This document shows positions 1 to 8,145 of a stretch of DNA of 64,000 nt, piece after piece; position 1 is the first letter of the stretch; each line of letters begins with the position of its first letter. Origin of the DNA: Lachnospiraceae bacterium (GTDB taxonomy: Bacteria > Bacillota > Clostridia > Lachnospirales > Lachnospiraceae); NCBI GenBank assembly GCA_017550535.1, contig JAFZOS010000065.1, positions 124,001-188,000 on the forward strand, written 5' to 3'. The position numbers were made by a program, and so were the translations under genes. Under the pieces are notes generated by a model. The model did no database searches and had not been told where the DNA came from. It saw only the letters and a list, made by a program, of their open reading frames with translations.

Positions 1-320
1 AAATTAACGATACCCAGCAATACCGGATTAGCAAGTGCAGTTGAAAACTCCGAAAATGTGCAGGCTTCGGAATTGACGACCGCCACCTGTATATTCTTTC
101 TAAGGTACACGGGCAGATTTGTCGATAGCAATCTGCCGTAATGCTCAAATATGATCTCAAGAGTCCTTAAATGCTCCTTTGAAAACTTGGCCGGACGCCT
201 GAAATCGTAATTCTTGGTGCTTCGTTCTTCGCCGGAACCGATATCATCGGCATCAAGTTCACCCGAGCTTAACGCTTGAAGCAGACTGTCTATCTCATTT
301 TGGGAGAGTACCTCACCCAT
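1..320 (-). CDS. fliM: Flagellar motor switch protein FliM (N-terminal part, runs off left edge)
   Basis: Only the first 106 codons are present; the gene continues beyond base 1. The protein begins MGEVLSQNEIDSLLQAL, the conserved N-terminal peptide with which FliM captures phosphorylated CheY. It then reads NYDFRRPAKFSKEHLRTLE, the conserved opening of the FliM middle domain. FliM forms the C-ring with FliG and FliN/FliY at the cytoplasmic base of the flagellum and sets rotation direction. The ATG at 320 follows an AGGTGAG ribosome site 5 nt upstream. It lies 38 bp behind fliL, so it belongs to the same operon. Identification rests on motifs I can read directly. Confidence 0.95.
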   Translation of the reverse strand, partial: MGEVLSQNEIDSLLQALSSGELDADDIGSGEERSTKNYDFRRPAKFSKEHLRTLEIIFEHYGRLLSTNLPVYLRKNIQVAVVNSEACTFSEFSTALANPVLLGIVN

Positions 321-358
321 TAAGCTCACCTCACTCTTATATAGTCAAGCCTCGTACT

Positions 359-874
359 CTATTGGAACTTAAGATCCCTGAAATAGACCTCATATATGAA
401 CTTGGAGTCAAACATGGCCTGAACCTGCTTAAGGATCTCATCGGCTATAACCTGCTGATTGGCCAGGGCTTCTTCCTTTGTATAATTGCTGAATGTATTG
501 TTTATCACACTTTTTATCTTGCTCTCATTTGCCTCGACAAGCGGCTGCAGTTCGGAATACCTTTCGTCCTTTTTATCAATTGACATCGAAACCTGAGCTA
601 TTGCATAATGATCAGCGCCGTCTTCACCGTGCTTTAACGTTATCACCATCTCATCGGCAATATTATAGGTCTCGGTATCCAGGATTGATATTTCCTTTGC
701 TTCTTCATCTTCAACGGGAGCAGCAGTATTAAGGTTTAAGATGGATGCGATCTGATTTACCAGCGCTGTTGTCTTTTTATTTGCACTGACCGTTGATATC
801 ATCATTATACCGGTAAGCACCACATTCACTACCAGGAGTGCCAGTATTATCACCGATAACAGGTTCTTTTTCAT
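359..874 (-). CDS. fliL: Flagellar basal body-associated protein FliL
   Basis: A 171-aa protein with one N-terminal membrane segment (about residues 5-30), a short low-complexity linker and a FliL-type extracytoplasmic domain ending in EVYFRDLKFQ, close to the usual FliL C-terminus. FliL surrounds the MotA/MotB stator and tunes motor torque. It sits between motB and fliM, the usual Gram-positive order, 19 bp after motB. Length is normal for the family. Confidence 0.9.
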   Translation of the reverse strand: MKKNLLSVIILALLVVNVVLTGIMMISTVSANKKTTALVNQIASILNLNTAAPVEDEEAKEISILDTETYNIADEMVITLKHGEDGADHYAIAQVSMSIDKKDERYSELQPLVEANESKIKSVINNTFSNYTKEEALANQQVIADEILKQVQAMFDSKFIYEVYFRDLKFQ

Positions 875-893
875 TACCGAAAATCTCCAATCT

Positions 894-1691
894 TTAATAT
901 GTGCTGAGGGTATGATATATCTTGATCTCTACCCGTCTGTTCTTGGCCCTTCCCGTTTCTGTAGAATTGTCGGCTATCGGAACATATTCGCCCCGTCCTG
1001 TATGTTTAACCTTTGCAGGGTCAAGATTACTGTTTTCAACAAGATAATTGAACACCGAAAGTGCCCTCGCACTTGAAAGTTCGTTGTTGTCCGAATACCT
1101 GCTGTTGTGTATGGGGACATTATCCGTATGTCCTTCTATTTCTATAATACTTTTTCCGTATTTCCTCAGGATCACGCCGAGTTTTTCAAGAATAGGCAGT
1201 GAATCCGTTTTGATCTCTGCACTGCCGGAATCAAACAGGAGCGCACCGTTTAATGTAAGAGAAACATACTGGGAGGTAAAATCAACATCCACCATTCCGT
1301 CAAGGCTCTGTTCATTAAGTGCCTCCTCAACCAGTTCGCTTAATGACTCGGACTCCTGCAGCTGCTCCTCCTCTATCTCATCCCATTTATCCTTTTCTTC
1401 GGGATCGGATTCGGCCGCCTTACCCATTGATGTCATATACTCATCAAGTTCATTTAACTGGCTTACACCGTTTGATATAAGTATACCGTCGCCGATTGCC
1501 TGAGCACCTCCCGAAAAAACGCTGAAACTCTGGGTAAACGAAGCGGCGATCAGTTCAAATTTCTGTTTATCAACATCCGACATGGCGAACAGCATAACGA
1601 AAAAGCATAACAGCAGATTCATCAGGTCCGCAAAGGTGGATTGCCAAGCCGGCGCGCCTTTTGGCGGTTCTTCCGCCTTGCGTTTGGCCAT
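894..1691 (-). CDS. motB: Flagellar stator protein MotB
   Basis: A 265-aa protein. One N-terminal membrane helix follows a short cytoplasmic tail and carries the proton- or sodium-binding aspartate at residue 22 in WQSTFADLMNLLLCFFVM. The C-terminal OmpA-like peptidoglycan-binding domain contains IEGHTDNVPI and the NELSSARA helix. MotB anchors the stator to the cell wall. Its ATG overlaps the motA stop (TAATG), implying translational coupling that would help keep the two stator subunits in proportion. A 50-residue acidic, glutamate-rich linker joins plug and OmpA domains. Confidence 0.95.
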   Translation of the reverse strand: MAKRKAEEPPKGAPAWQSTFADLMNLLLCFFVMLFAMSDVDKQKFELIAASFTQSFSVFSGGAQAIGDGILISNGVSQLNELDEYMTSMGKAAESDPEEKDKWDEIEEEQLQESESLSELVEEALNEQSLDGMVDVDFTSQYVSLTLNGALLFDSGSAEIKTDSLPILEKLGVILRKYGKSIIEIEGHTDNVPIHNSRYSDNNELSSARALSVFNYLVENSNLDPAKVKHTGRGEYVPIADNSTETGRAKNRRVEIKIYHTLSTY

Positions 1692-2488
1692 TACTCTTCT
1701 CCCCCTTCTTCGCCCTTACCGATACTCCCCCTTACCTTCGGTGAAAGGAATGACTTAAGCTTTTCTTCTATTACCCTCGGGTTCTCGCCGGCCTGAATGG
1801 ACAGCAATCCCTCGACGATTATCTCCTTGACATGCATCTCCCCGTCATTTATCGACTTAAGCTTCGTTGCTATCGGGATGCACAGCCAGTTGGCAAGTAT
1901 CGATCCGTAAAACGTAGTAATAAGGGCAACTGCCATGTTCGGTCCGAGCGAACTGACGTCGTCCATATGATAAAGCATCATAACAAGTCCCAAAAGGGTA
2001 CCGATCATTCCCCATGCAGGACCCATCGATCCCAGGTTTTCCCAAAATCCTATATTAGAGCGGTGCCTGCCGTCAATACTTACAAGTTCCGTCTCCATAA
2101 TACCCCTTACCAGATCGGGATCGGTTCCGTCAACGATAAGCATTATTCCCTTCTGAAGAAATGTATCATCAAGCTCGCCCGCTGCTTCCTCCAATGAAAG
2201 TAGCCCTTCCTTACGCGCAACATTCGAAAGATCTATGATCTTCTGAATGACGTTCCCCGCGTCAAGGGATGGCACCTTAAAGGCTATCTTGATACTTTTC
2301 AAGCCACCAAGGAAGTCGGCTATGCTGTAGCTTGTGAAAATTGCGGCGAAAGCTCCGCCGAAAGTTATCATCGCACTTGGTGCATCCAGGAAATAAGAGA
2401 TTCCCGCAAAGCCGTCCTTGCCAAGTCCGATCGATATGATTATGAAAGCAAAACCGGCAACAATACCGACCAGTGTAGCAATATCCAA
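1691..2488 (-). CDS. motA: Flagellar stator protein MotA
   Basis: A MotA/ExbB-type channel subunit of about 265 residues with four membrane helices and the conserved proline motif MGPAWGMIGTLLGL before helix 3. The frame is open to a GTG at 2497, but that codon has almost no space behind a ribosome site. The TTG at 2488 lies 5 nt after AGGTGG and gives the family-typical N-terminus (M/L)DIATLVGIV, so I prefer it. MotA pairs with the downstream MotB to form the ion-driven stator. A hairpin and a weak promoter separate motA from flgE, so the motA-motB-fliL-fliM part may be partly uncoupled from the upstream genes. Confidence 0.92.
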   Translation of the reverse strand: MDIATLVGIVAGFAFIIISIGLGKDGFAGISYFLDAPSAMITFGGAFAAIFTSYSIADFLGGLKSIKIAFKVPSLDAGNVIQKIIDLSNVARKEGLLSLEEAAGELDDTFLQKGIMLIVDGTDPDLVRGIMETELVSIDGRHRSNIGFWENLGSMGPAWGMIGTLLGLVMMLYHMDDVSSLGPNMAVALITTFYGSILANWLCIPIATKLKSINDGEMHVKEIIVEGLLSIQAGENPRVIEEKLKSFLSPKVRGSIGKGEEGGEE

Positions 2489-2561
2489 TACTCCCACCTA
2501 CCTAATGAGCATAATTAACCCTTTAAATGATTTTACCCGATTTTTCACTTCTTGTCTATTA

Positions 2562-2590
2562 AATTTAGAAAACTTTTACAATTCAGACAA
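2562..2590 (-). promoter_or_regulatory. Possible sigma-A promoter for motA-motB-fliL-fliM
   Basis: On the minus strand TTGTCT and TAAATT are separated by 17 bp, directly after the T-rich tail of the flgE hairpin. The start would be near 2555, leaving a leader of about 65 nt before motA. The -10 is poor and the region is AT-rich, so this is tentative. I see no sigma-28 pattern here. Confidence 0.3.
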
Positions 2591-2629
2591 CAATAAAACA
2601 GCAGTGGCAAGAGATATCCTCCTGCCACT
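2591..2629 (-). terminator. Hairpin terminator or attenuator between flgE and motA
   Basis: On the minus strand AGTGGCAGGAG pairs with CTCTTGCCACT (11 bp, one G-U) around a 5-nt GATAT loop, followed by GCTGTTTTATTG. The T-tract is short, so termination may be incomplete. This is where many Clostridia carry flbD; no flbD-like frame fits in the 147-bp gap. Confidence 0.65.
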
Positions 2630-2644
2630 ACCGTTCATATATGC

Positions 2645-4051
2645 TTATCTCTTAAGATTTGTCAGTTCTTCAAGCATTGTATCGGATACCGTGATTATAC
2701 GGCTGTTAGCCTGGAAGCCCCTCTGTGTCGTGATCATTTCGGTAAACTCCGCCGACAGGTCTACGTTTGACATTTCAAGTACACCGGTCTTAAAGGACCC
2801 CGATCCGTCTGCCGTAACGTCCTTTCCTATTCCGTCGAACTGTCCGGAGTTCATGGTCGTCTGATACAGGTTTTCACCCACTTTTTCAAGACCAGAAGGA
2901 TTGGAGAATGAAGCCACGGCTATCTGGCCTAAAAGCTTTGTGGTTCCGTTGTCATATGTAGCATAGATCTTACCGTCCTGCTGGACAGCCACGCCCGACA
3001 TATCGCCGACCTTACGTCCGCCGAAATTGCCGTTGTAATCACCGTATGCACCGTAGATCGTCGATGTACCGTTGTTGTCATACATTGTCGATGTATCGAA
3101 GGCTATCTCTATGGGTTCGGTCTTACCTTGCATTGTAGAATTCTGATGAGTAGCGGTGAACTTAAGCTTTTCCAGCTTGTCGGCTTCCGTATTTTTGTTC
3201 GCTGCATCAGCAGCACTTGTAGTGCTCATACCCAGGTATTCGCCTGTTTTTACATCGTATGCAAGATAGACTGTGTCCTGGCCATTGAGCTTGGCATAGT
3301 CAGCTATATTGTCTGTTTTGTTGGTCTTTATAGATTCGCCCGTGGCTGAGTCTATGATATCGGCAAGTTTGAACTCATAAACACCCGCCGTTCCCGAGTC
3401 TTTTACAGAAAACTTTGCAACATACGAATATCCCAGATCATCATAGAATGAAATGTTCACTGCCTGTCCGTTTGGTGAAGTGACAGCCGTTGAATTCTTA
3501 TCGATGATACCCGTAACATATGCCTGGGTTGTCTGCTCCGGTGAGGAAGTCATATTCTCGGGAGACATGATCTTAAGGGGAGTTACCGTATCCGGCTTAA
3601 TGGTACCGGGAACATCGGGATCCTCCTGCCATCCCATTACGTTAAAGCCGTTACTGGTCATGGCCAGGTTTCCCGCACCGTCAACATAGAAAGAACCGGC
3701 ACGTGTGAAATAATTGTTCGAACCGTCGTTTACTATAAAGAAACTTGTTCCTGATATCTGTATATCGAAAGGATTGCCTGTCGACTGCGAAGCACCCTGA
3801 GTCGTGATATTCGTGTTGATCGCACCTGTCGTAACACCGAGACCTATCTGCTTTGCGTTTATACCTGCGCGTCCCGTCTCCTGGTTTGCGCCCGATGCGT
3901 TTGATGTTGTCTGATACATAAGTTCCTGGAACGTAACGCTCTGTGACTTATATGCAACAGTATTAACGTTTGCTATATTGTTACCTATTACATCCATCTT
4001 GCCCTGGTGTGTCCTAAGACCTGCAACACCAGAAAAAAGTGACCTCATCAT
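2645..4051 (-). CDS. flgE: Flagellar hook protein FlgE
   Basis: A 468-aa hook protein. The N-terminus MMRSLFSGVAGLRTHQ, then VIGNNIANVNTVAYK, is the flagellar rod/hook signature. The C-terminus VDLSAEFTEMITTQRGF and the final leucine-rich helix are the matching D0 domain. The middle FlgE domains (TVTPLKIM, ISFYDDLG) are present. It is exported through the flagellar type III apparatus and polymerises into the hook on the FlgD scaffold. The start follows AAGGAGG. Confidence 0.95.
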   Translation of the reverse strand: MMRSLFSGVAGLRTHQGKMDVIGNNIANVNTVAYKSQSVTFQELMYQTTSNASGANQETGRAGINAKQIGLGVTTGAINTNITTQGASQSTGNPFDIQISGTSFFIVNDGSNNYFTRAGSFYVDGAGNLAMTSNGFNVMGWQEDPDVPGTIKPDTVTPLKIMSPENMTSSPEQTTQAYVTGIIDKNSTAVTSPNGQAVNISFYDDLGYSYVAKFSVKDSGTAGVYEFKLADIIDSATGESIKTNKTDNIADYAKLNGQDTVYLAYDVKTGEYLGMSTTSAADAANKNTEADKLEKLKFTATHQNSTMQGKTEPIEIAFDTSTMYDNNGTSTIYGAYGDYNGNFGGRKVGDMSGVAVQQDGKIYATYDNGTTKLLGQIAVASFSNPSGLEKVGENLYQTTMNSGQFDGIGKDVTADGSGSFKTGVLEMSNVDLSAEFTEMITTQRGFQANSRIITVSDTMLEELTNLKR

Positions 4052-4123
4052 AATCCATGTCCTCCTTTGTATGTATCCCTTCAGTCATTCCGGGATATCC
4101 AAGCCTCCCTAAGGTCCGGCTTA

Positions 4124-4495
4124 CTATACTATGACGGCTCCGTCAATGTTAGTGAATACGTTTTCCTTGATCTCCTGCTCGTTAAGGGCTGTGATCACCG
4201 TATTGTTCTTGACATTTACTATAAAAGCCATCTGATCCATAAGTACCAGTGATTCGTTGATTCCCTTCTCATTAGCCTTCTGCATCCCTGCACTCAACCT
4301 GTCTATCTGGCTGTCGGACAATTCAATATTCCTGTCCTGAAGCCTTGTTGACGCATGCTTTGAAAACTTAAGTTCATCGAATACGTCTGCAAATGACCTT
4401 CCGCTATCCGCTTTATCCTGTACTTTTACGGGCTGCTTTAAATAGCTTCCGGCCGCCTGCTCAATGGAAGGGAATGTTCCGTTTGTGATATTCAT
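4124..4495 (-). CDS. Flagellar operon protein, TIGR02530-like
   Basis: A 123-aa protein of the small conserved family found between flgD and flgE in Gram-positive flagellar operons (named flagellar operon protein, TIGR02530). Family features are KFSKHASTRLQDRNIELS, then a helix, then AFIVNVKNNTVITAL. It has no signal peptide or membrane segment. Its role is not settled; the position suggests hook assembly. It lies 72 bp upstream of flgE and 45 bp behind flgD. Confidence 0.85.
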   Translation of the reverse strand: MNITNGTFPSIEQAAGSYLKQPVKVQDKADSGRSFADVFDELKFSKHASTRLQDRNIELSDSQIDRLSAGMQKANEKGINESLVLMDQMAFIVNVKNNTVITALNEQEIKENVFTNIDGAVIV

Positions 4496-4540
4496 CGGTA
4501 TTCCTCCTTCGCAAGTTTATTCGGGCCGCTTCATCAAGCT

Positions 4541-5206
4541 TTACTCGGTTTCCGCGGATTCCTGTGCTGCCAGGATCTGTTTCATCTTTTCAACATACTG
4601 ATTGTATTTGTTGATCGTATCCTGACTTAAATATCCCCTCTGGTATGCGGACATATCGTTGTAAACATTTTGAAGGTTTTCGATAACATCCTTATACTCA
4701 CTCGTAAGATATGCAACCTGCGGCAATTTCCCGATGCTGTTTGCAAAATCATTTGCAAGGTTTACCGCGTTCATATACTCCCCGTCAACTACAGAATCAA
4801 GATCATCAATGCTGTACTTGCTTCCGTTTATCGTAAGATATGCCTTGGTGCCTTCCATGGATACGAAATCCACCTTGCCCTGAACGTATACCGGCTCGCC
4901 TGATGCACCTGTTGTCTTCATTATGACTTCCTTGCCGACAAGACTTGTCGCACGCTGGAGATCCATATTGGAAGACAGGTTCTGCATCGCTTCAAGCTCC
5001 GAAAACTGTGCATACTGTGCAACATATTCGGTGTTCGATGTCGGTTCCATCGGATCCTGATACTTCATCTGGGCAACCAGAAGCTGGAGGAATGAATCCT
5101 TATCCATCGTAGAGCCCGATGACTGCTGCGACTTTCCGTTTGCTGCATTCGATGAAGTCGTCTGCTGTACCAATTCTCCGTTAACTACGGATGCTGCCAA
5201 ACTCAT
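4541..5206 (-). CDS. flgD: Flagellar hook cap/scaffolding protein FlgD
   Basis: A 221-aa protein. The N-terminus contains MDKDSFLQLLVAQMKYQDPM followed by EPTSNTEYVAQYAQFSELEA, the FlgD N-terminal signature. A small beta domain with GKEVIMKT follows, then a helical tail. FlgD caps the growing hook and allows FlgE subunits to fold in. The tail (NKYNQYVEKMKQILAAQE) is longer than in the shortest homologues. It is placed between fliK and the TIGR02530-like gene, as expected. Confidence 0.93.
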   Translation of the reverse strand: MSLAASVVNGELVQQTTSSNAANGKSQQSSGSTMDKDSFLQLLVAQMKYQDPMEPTSNTEYVAQYAQFSELEAMQNLSSNMDLQRATSLVGKEVIMKTTGASGEPVYVQGKVDFVSMEGTKAYLTINGSKYSIDDLDSVVDGEYMNAVNLANDFANSIGKLPQVAYLTSEYKDVIENLQNVYNDMSAYQRGYLSQDTINKYNQYVEKMKQILAAQESAETE

Positions 5207-5232
5207 TCTATCACTCCTTTCTTAATAATGAT

Positions 5233-6681
5233 CTACGCTTTATAATCGACGCTTGTTCCGTTGGCATCCATTATCTTCGCCGCCAACTGTTCTTCTTCCG
5301 TTAAGTCCTCAAATCCTTCTTCGTCCAGTTCGTTTAAGTTTAACCTGCGCCTTGCCGTCCTGCCTATCCGTCCGCTGTCCTTATCCTGCCTGTCACCCGC
5401 ATCACTCCCGCTGTCGCCGCTTAAACTCCTGTCGAGATCATATCCTGCTACGGAAACTTCGATCGCTTCTACCTTCTGGCCCTGTTCTTCAAATGTTTCA
5501 AGAAGCTTAACCATCTGACTCTCAAGAGCTGCCTTTACAGTCTCGTTCTGTACGAGAAGATTTGCCGTGATGACTCCGTTACTGGAAGCTATCTGGAGAT
5601 TGACCGTACCCAGGCTTGCCGGATGGAGCTGAAGTTCCATTGAGGAAGAATCCACTCCGATGTCGACCTTGATATGATCGGTAACCTGCCTTAAGATGTT
5701 CTCCGTGTCGGCATATGAAAGCGGTATCGGTGCCGGTGTTTCGGATACTGCCTGAGTGCCTGATGCATCTCCTGCAAACTGCTGACCCGGCATTGCGTCC
5801 TGCATTCCGTCTTCCTGCTTTCTGTCGGTCATCATCTGTGTGACTTTCCGTTCCATCGATGCACGCTCAACAGATACCTGCTCGGGCCTTACCTGTGCTC
5901 CCTGATCATCGGTCCTGTTAATCTCAACCCTTACCGCTTTGTCGTCCTTCCCGGTGTCCGGCATGTCATCATCTTCTTTAACCGGTGCTTTAACAGTGTC
6001 CGGTATTTTGGGGGTATCCTTTAACTCGGGCATTACTTCTTCCGGAGCCTGTCCCATCTCATGCATCTTTTCGATAATGCCGCTTATCTGTTCCTGAGTT
6101 ATATCGAATTCCTCGGATATCTCGGTCACCGCATCCTGTATCATATCTGTTATGTTATTGATACTTGTGAGAAGCCCTTCGTTCGTTAAAAGAGCCATTG
6201 GATCTTGTTCACCGGATATTTCAAGGACCAGATCCTTTATAACATCCGTGTCAAGTAGATCTGTCGGAATGAGTCCCAGTTCAGCCATTGCAAGCTCTAA
6301 TTCCTCATCGGTGATGTTAAGCTCTTCCTTTATGGCTTCCCTGATCTTATCTGCCTTTTCTTCGATAGCCTTTCCTGCTTTGGTATTTTCTTCCACAGGC
6401 TGTGCTTCGTTGTCTTTTTCCTTGCTTTTGCCTGATACTTCCTTTTGATCAAGCCTTTTAAGTTCGGTATTGTCAGGTTTTCTTATACGCTTTCCGGTAT
6501 CATCGGCCTGTTTAACGGCATCCGATCCGGCATCAGCCTGACTGCCTGCGCCTGTCCTTGCCGCCGCATCGCTCATAGCCTTTGCAAATATCTCGCCTGT
6601 CTGCTGAGCTTTTCCTGCAGCGTCGACTCCCATGTTAGAAGGGAAATAGGACATAACGTCACTTATCGGTGCTGTTCCCAT
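5233..6681 (-). CDS. fliK: Flagellar hook-length control protein FliK
   Basis: A 482-aa protein with a long, charged, low-complexity N-terminal ruler region and a compact C-terminal Flg_hook domain. Diagnostic residues are LQLHPASLGTVNLQI and TVKAALESQM in the last third. FliK is secreted during hook growth, measures hook length and switches the export gate through FlhB. The N-terminal region is rich in Asp, Glu and Lys, which produces serine-rich false frames on the other strand. It lies 26 bp upstream of flgD. Confidence 0.93.
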   Translation of the reverse strand: MGTAPISDVMSYFPSNMGVDAAGKAQQTGEIFAKAMSDAAARTGAGSQADAGSDAVKQADDTGKRIRKPDNTELKRLDQKEVSGKSKEKDNEAQPVEENTKAGKAIEEKADKIREAIKEELNITDEELELAMAELGLIPTDLLDTDVIKDLVLEISGEQDPMALLTNEGLLTSINNITDMIQDAVTEISEEFDITQEQISGIIEKMHEMGQAPEEVMPELKDTPKIPDTVKAPVKEDDDMPDTGKDDKAVRVEINRTDDQGAQVRPEQVSVERASMERKVTQMMTDRKQEDGMQDAMPGQQFAGDASGTQAVSETPAPIPLSYADTENILRQVTDHIKVDIGVDSSSMELQLHPASLGTVNLQIASSNGVITANLLVQNETVKAALESQMVKLLETFEEQGQKVEAIEVSVAGYDLDRSLSGDSGSDAGDRQDKDSGRIGRTARRRLNLNELDEEGFEDLTEEEQLAAKIMDANGTSVDYKA

Positions 6682-6778
6682 ATTTTCCTCCTTTCCTTAA
6701 CAGCCGGGGCTGCTACTGACAGTTTTTTACCTGCCAATATGTATATCGGCCCTGGGTGCCGAAATGTTTAGCATAAAT

Positions 6779-7657
6779 TTACCTGTCCGGATCCATTATC
6801 TTTGTAAGCGAAGATGCGATGTCAGGATCCATTACATTAAGTATCTTCGCCCGGCTCGATGCATCCATCTTTCCGAGTATCTTGGCAACCAGATCAAGAT
6901 TGCCCGACATCTCCTCAAATACCTTGGCTGCGCTTTTCGGTTTCATTTCGGTATATGCTTTTACATAATCCGAAAGTTCCTGATCCTCGGCCATCTGTTT
7001 AACTACCTGTTTATAAAGATATTCCGCATTCTCAGGATCTATCTTTTCGTAGTAGGATTTATAGTTTTCGATATCAGGCGCCTGATCGGCAAATACCACT
7101 TCTTCGTAAAACTCGGTCTTAAGCTTTTGGAACTCAACCTGTGAATCCTCAAAGGTCTTTAGCCGGTTTATCTCTTCCTTAAGGTTATTTATCTCCTCAT
7201 CCGTGTTTGCCGCTTCGCCTGCTTTTATCTTTGCCTCAAGCTCCTCATTTTCCGCCCTTAGGCGCTCAATCTCGGCCATCGCCTCGTTAAGGTCTTTAAA
7301 CTCCCTTTCATTTTCAACATAAACATCCTTATCGGGAAGTATCTTATTGATCACGGGAACATTCTTAAAGATCGGAGTCATGATACCCGATCCGAATCCG
7401 CCCACATCAAGCTTTATGAGCAGGCACAGTATCGCAAGCCAGATGATCACGATAAACAGCGTAATAAGAGCCATAGAAACGGACCCCTCGTCTTCATCCT
7501 CCTCGGCATCCAGATACAGGGTTCCCGAATCAGTCACGGCAGCATCAAAGCCGCCTTCTTTTTCACGCTTTTTCAACTCTTTTTTTTCGGCCTTTTCCCT
7601 CTTCTTGCGTTCTTTGGCGCTCTCGGCCTCTACTACGCCTTCATCTTCCTTAGCCAT
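6779..7657 (-). CDS. MotE-like flagellar operon protein (MgtE N-terminal domain)
   Basis: A 292-aa protein. A highly charged cytoplasmic N-terminus (KERKKREKAEKK) leads to one membrane helix at about 62-85, then a coiled coil (about 120-175), then a C-terminal domain with YTEMKPKSAAKVFEEMSGN and ILGKMDASSRAKILNVMDP. That repeat is typical of the MgtE_N/MotE family, which chaperones MotC-type stators in some bacteria and is encoded beside fliJ in Firmicutes (ylxF in B. subtilis). Its partner here is probably the motor or the export machinery. A 97-bp gap separates it from fliK. Confidence 0.82.
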   Translation of the reverse strand: MAKEDEGVVEAESAKERKKREKAEKKELKKREKEGGFDAAVTDSGTLYLDAEEDEDEGSVSMALITLFIVIIWLAILCLLIKLDVGGFGSGIMTPIFKNVPVINKILPDKDVYVENEREFKDLNEAMAEIERLRAENEELEAKIKAGEAANTDEEINNLKEEINRLKTFEDSQVEFQKLKTEFYEEVVFADQAPDIENYKSYYEKIDPENAEYLYKQVVKQMAEDQELSDYVKAYTEMKPKSAAKVFEEMSGNLDLVAKILGKMDASSRAKILNVMDPDIASSLTKIMDPDR

Positions 7658-7692
7658 TATCTCACTCCTTAATTATGAACCGACACACCCCG

Positions 7693-8130
7693 TTATGATC
7701 CGTGCCGGTAGCTGACCAGTTCGTCTATCTCCTTACTCTCGGCCGCAGCCACTTCAAGCTTAAACTCTTCAAAAGCATTTTCCTTGAGCTTTTCGTGTGT
7801 TTTTCGTTCCTTTATTGCCTCCTGCAGTTTTTCACGGGCCACCTCAACCTTCCTTCCGGCCCTTCGTACGTTTTCTTCCTGAAGTCCTATATGATACTTC
7901 ATTATTTCCACTGCATCAGCTGCTTCACTTATTTCCTTAAGATCAAGCCTGTCAGAATACAACTGTGCAAGATGTGCCTCATACCCCTGCCTTCGTTCTT
8001 TTAGGACCCTCAGCTTATCTTCCTCTTCGGCAAGCTCGGCATTTGCCACAGCATATTCGTTTTTGGCCTGGGTTTCCAGCTTTAGCTTTATATCCAGGAT
8101 ATTCTGCATTTTATAGAAGAATTTTGCCAT
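7693..8130 (-). CDS. fliJ: Flagellar export chaperone FliJ
   Basis: A 145-aa, almost wholly helical coiled-coil protein beginning MAKFFYKMQNILDIKLKLE, the usual FliJ opening. FliJ is the central stalk that contacts the FliI ATPase ring and the FlhA gate. The gene follows fliI by 15 bp and precedes the motE-like gene, the normal order. Sequence similarity in this family is weak, so length, coiled coil and position carry the call. Confidence 0.88.
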   Translation of the reverse strand: MAKFFYKMQNILDIKLKLETQAKNEYAVANAELAEEEDKLRVLKERRQGYEAHLAQLYSDRLDLKEISEAADAVEIMKYHIGLQEENVRRAGRKVEVAREKLQEAIKERKTHEKLKENAFEEFKLEVAAAESKEIDELVSYRHGS

Positions 8131-8145
8131 GCCTTATTGCCTTTC

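Noticed and set aside
6682-6778. Hairpin CAGCC/GGCTG upstream of fliK
   Set aside because: The stem is only 5 bp and no T-tract follows, so it is not convincing as a terminator.
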